A stretch of DNA of 64,000 bases from G963668185 sp965237445 (GTDB lineage Bacteria; Chloroflexota; Dehalococcoidia; Lucifugimonadales; G963668185). The notes under the pieces are model-generated. The model searched no databases. It saw only the letters and a program-made list of their open reading frames with translations, and was not told the origin of the DNA. Positions 63,821 through 64,000 of this stretch are shown here, one piece after another (within the stretch, counting starts at the first letter, position 1; each line of letters opens with the position of its first letter). The position numbers and the translations under genes are program-made. Where the stretch lies: the NCBI GenBank assembly GCA_965237445.1, contig OZ250142.1:2542001-2606000 (forward strand), read 5' to 3'.

Positions 63821-64000
63821 ACGTGTACGCTCCGCTGAAGGGCATCAGAGTGACTGACTTCTGCTGGGTGCTGGCCGGGCCGTTCGGCACAAGGGTGCTG
63901 GCGAACTTCGGCGCGGAGGTCATCAAGATCGAGAGCAACGCTCATCGCGGCCTGCGGCGGCGGGGCGTGCGCCCGGACGGCGAGCCTGGGCCGAGCGTGG
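63817..64000 (+). CDS. CaiB/BaiF CoA-transferase, 3' partial
   Basis: A GTG overlapping the previous stop (GTGA) opens a second family III CoA-transferase: APLKGIRVTDFCWVLAGPFG, TRVLANFGAEVIKIES. It runs off the window edge after 61 codons. The translational overlap suggests that it acts with the upstream protein. Confidence 0.9.
   Translation, partial: MNVYAPLKGIRVTDFCWVLAGPFGTRVLANFGAEVIKIESNAHRGLRRRGVRPDGEPGPSV

Overview
The window looks like a chromosomal segment from an uncultured Chloroflexota bacterium, most likely Dehalococcoidia and probably the SAR202 lineage. This is inferred from gene content and not from a 16S alignment. The pointers are a 16S rRNA gene not linked to 23S/5S, a corrinoid-salvage operon under a cobalamin riboswitch, several members of families expanded in SAR202 (enolase superfamily, CaiB/BaiF CoA-transferases, flavin-dependent luciferase-like oxidoreductases, thiolase plus DUF35), and surface proteins with FN3, cadherin and dockerin-like domains. 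Base composition is fairly GC-rich. TTG and GTG starts are frequent.

Layout. 0-2.8 kb: two secreted or surface-anchored repeat proteins. 2.8-4.4 kb: a GPP34-domain gene and a long intergenic region holding copy A of a 124-bp inverted-terminal element. 4.5-8.6 kb: a sugar-catabolism operon (two Gfo/Idh/MocA dehydrogenases, a ThuA-like protein, a TIM-barrel isomerase). 8.7-13.6 kb: small proteins, a hydrolase, panB-panC, and a Ca2+/cation antiporter. 13.8-18.1 kb: FAD enzymes of amine (sarcosine/dimethylglycine type) oxidation. 18.3-22.8 kb: a duplicated-domain lipoprotein and a three-gene acid/ester operon. 23.3-29 kb: an M16 peptidase remnant, two adjacent insertion sequences (ISNCY-like and IS21-like) and a truncated DUF4062 gene. 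29-31.5 kb: an integrase remnant, tRNA-Ala and a solitary 16S rRNA with a complementary processing stem. 32.3-38.3 kb: cobalamin riboswitch, btuC-btuF-btuD and cobT-cobS-cobU. 38.6-42.6 kb: a decayed region with an FtsX remnant and a 1.9-kb unit bounded by a partial and an intact tRNA-Ile; the unit carries a eukaryote-type sterol C-24 methyltransferase homologue and an integrase remnant. 43-46.8 kb: an MFS transporter and a RimK/RimB/aspartoacylase-like cluster. 47-55 kb: catabolic and housekeeping genes, including two tandem homocysteine S-methyltransferase-like paralogues, with copy B of the 124-bp element. 55.4-64 kb: a TIR-domain gene with a small partner, a YgjP-like peptidase, a Nudix hydrolase, DUF35 and a thiolase with two in-frame TGA codons, a SWIM protein, two tandem PaREP1/HEPN-like genes, and a pair of CoA-transferases.

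How it fits together. The metabolic genes suggest an aerobic or facultative heterotroph that oxidises sugar acids, methylated amines and CoA-linked organic acids, makes pantothenate, and imports and remodels corrinoids without de novo ring synthesis visible here. The most unusual items are the sterol methyltransferase homologue inside a tRNA-bounded unit, the matching integrase remnants at two tRNA 3' ends, the paired 124-bp elements with a shared flanking motif, the 16S processing stem, and the thiolase that needs two UGA codons to be read through.
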